DNA from: Castellaniella sp035707805
GTDB taxonomy: Bacteria > Pseudomonadota > Gammaproteobacteria > Burkholderiales > Burkholderiaceae_B
Length of the DNA: 64,000 nt
Assembly (NCBI GenBank): GCA_035707805.1
Contig: DASSTS010000017.1
Span: 1-64,000 of the forward strand
Direction of reading: 5' to 3'
Part shown: positions 63,939 to 64,000 of the stretch, in pieces
How positions within the stretch are numbered: the first letter of the stretch is position 1
Layout: each line of letters begins with the position of its first letter
Position numbers and translations under genes: made by a program
Notes under the pieces: generated by a model
The model's database searches: none
Told to the model about the DNA's origin: nothing
What the model saw: the letters and a program-made list of their open reading frames with translations, nothing else

Positions 63939-64000
63939 GCTCCGTCCATGACGGAGCGGCTTAGCATGTCTTTTGCCGCCGGGCCGCCCCAAGGCAAAAG
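63939..64000 (-). other. Two further hairpins before the edge terminator (3' UTR or small RNA end)
   Basis: A perfect 8-bp hairpin GCTCCGTC (63939-63946) / GACGGAGC (63950-63957) with loop CAT. A second inverted repeat follows, CTTTTGCC (63970-63977) / GGCAAAAG (63993-64000), which reaches the last base of the window. With the terminator they form three stem-loops within 100 bases, read on the minus strand. What lies further right is not visible. Confidence 0.55.

Noticed and set aside
60665..63997. A single 1,110-residue fusion of the MATE exporter with an upstream protein
   Set aside because: The upstream part is an out-of-frame reading of the glycosyltransferase gene. MATE proteins of ~470 residues start at 62083.

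Overview
The window is a stretch of high-G+C chromosome from a betaproteobacterium. Gene content, gene order and protein style point to Burkholderiales, most likely family Alcaligenaceae (relatives of Bordetella, Achromobacter, Castellaniella). This is judged from recognisable protein families, not from a database search. Nearly all of it is densely packed core genome: about 57 protein genes, one tRNA gene, several intrinsic terminators and a few clear operator-like sites. I see no phage, insertion sequence, CRISPR array, rRNA operon or secretion island.

Layout. 1-7243: the 3' part of a giant RTX surface adhesin, followed by lapG (periplasmic protease) and lapD (c-di-GMP receptor). Together these form a complete adhesin-release switch, with the adhesin start and its type I secretion genes outside the window. 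7300-9640: tRNA-Arg(CCT), a YbaK deacylase, a higB-higA toxin-antitoxin pair with a perfect operator palindrome, and xerD. 9735-13760: molybdenum region, with a likely ModE site and a 24-bp tandem repeat upstream of modABC, convergent modE, and mog. 13889-18578: fba, purC-purE-purK and a Sua5/TsaC gene in one tight run. 18605-23149: a hydrolase remnant, a MaoC-like protein, purU, a flavin reductase, pdxH, a ChaC-like gene and tcdA. 23314-35126: acyl-CoA and organic acid metabolism (prpE, UMF1 transporter, acs, marC, ETF-ubiquinone oxidoreductase, thioesterase, scoAB, Xaa-Pro aminopeptidase).

35164-37825: a MarR-MFS efflux-type operon whose promoter is built into the preceding terminator, and a dienelactone hydrolase. 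38007-43075: pyrG, kdsA, mtfA (opposite strand), eno, ftsB. 43196-51362, all minus strand: a TadE-like protein, RDD protein/hslO, a 62-aa orphan with a dense nested operator array, then the rRNA methyltransferase, hemJ, proA, holA and lptE. lptE continues the leuS-lptE-holA run typical of proteobacteria. 51359-57182: leuS, rpmG-rpmB, a Bcr/CflA-type MFS and cfa. 57499-60655: an osmoprotectant ABC transporter (proX-proW-proV). 60665-63873: a MATE exporter and a GT-C membrane glycosyltransferase. The last 100 bases hold three consecutive hairpins.

I found no convincing new multi-gene system. The best second-look items are regulatory: the 62-aa orphan and its operator array, the terminator-embedded MarR promoter, the ModE-like site next to the 24-bp repeats, and the three-hairpin element at the right edge.
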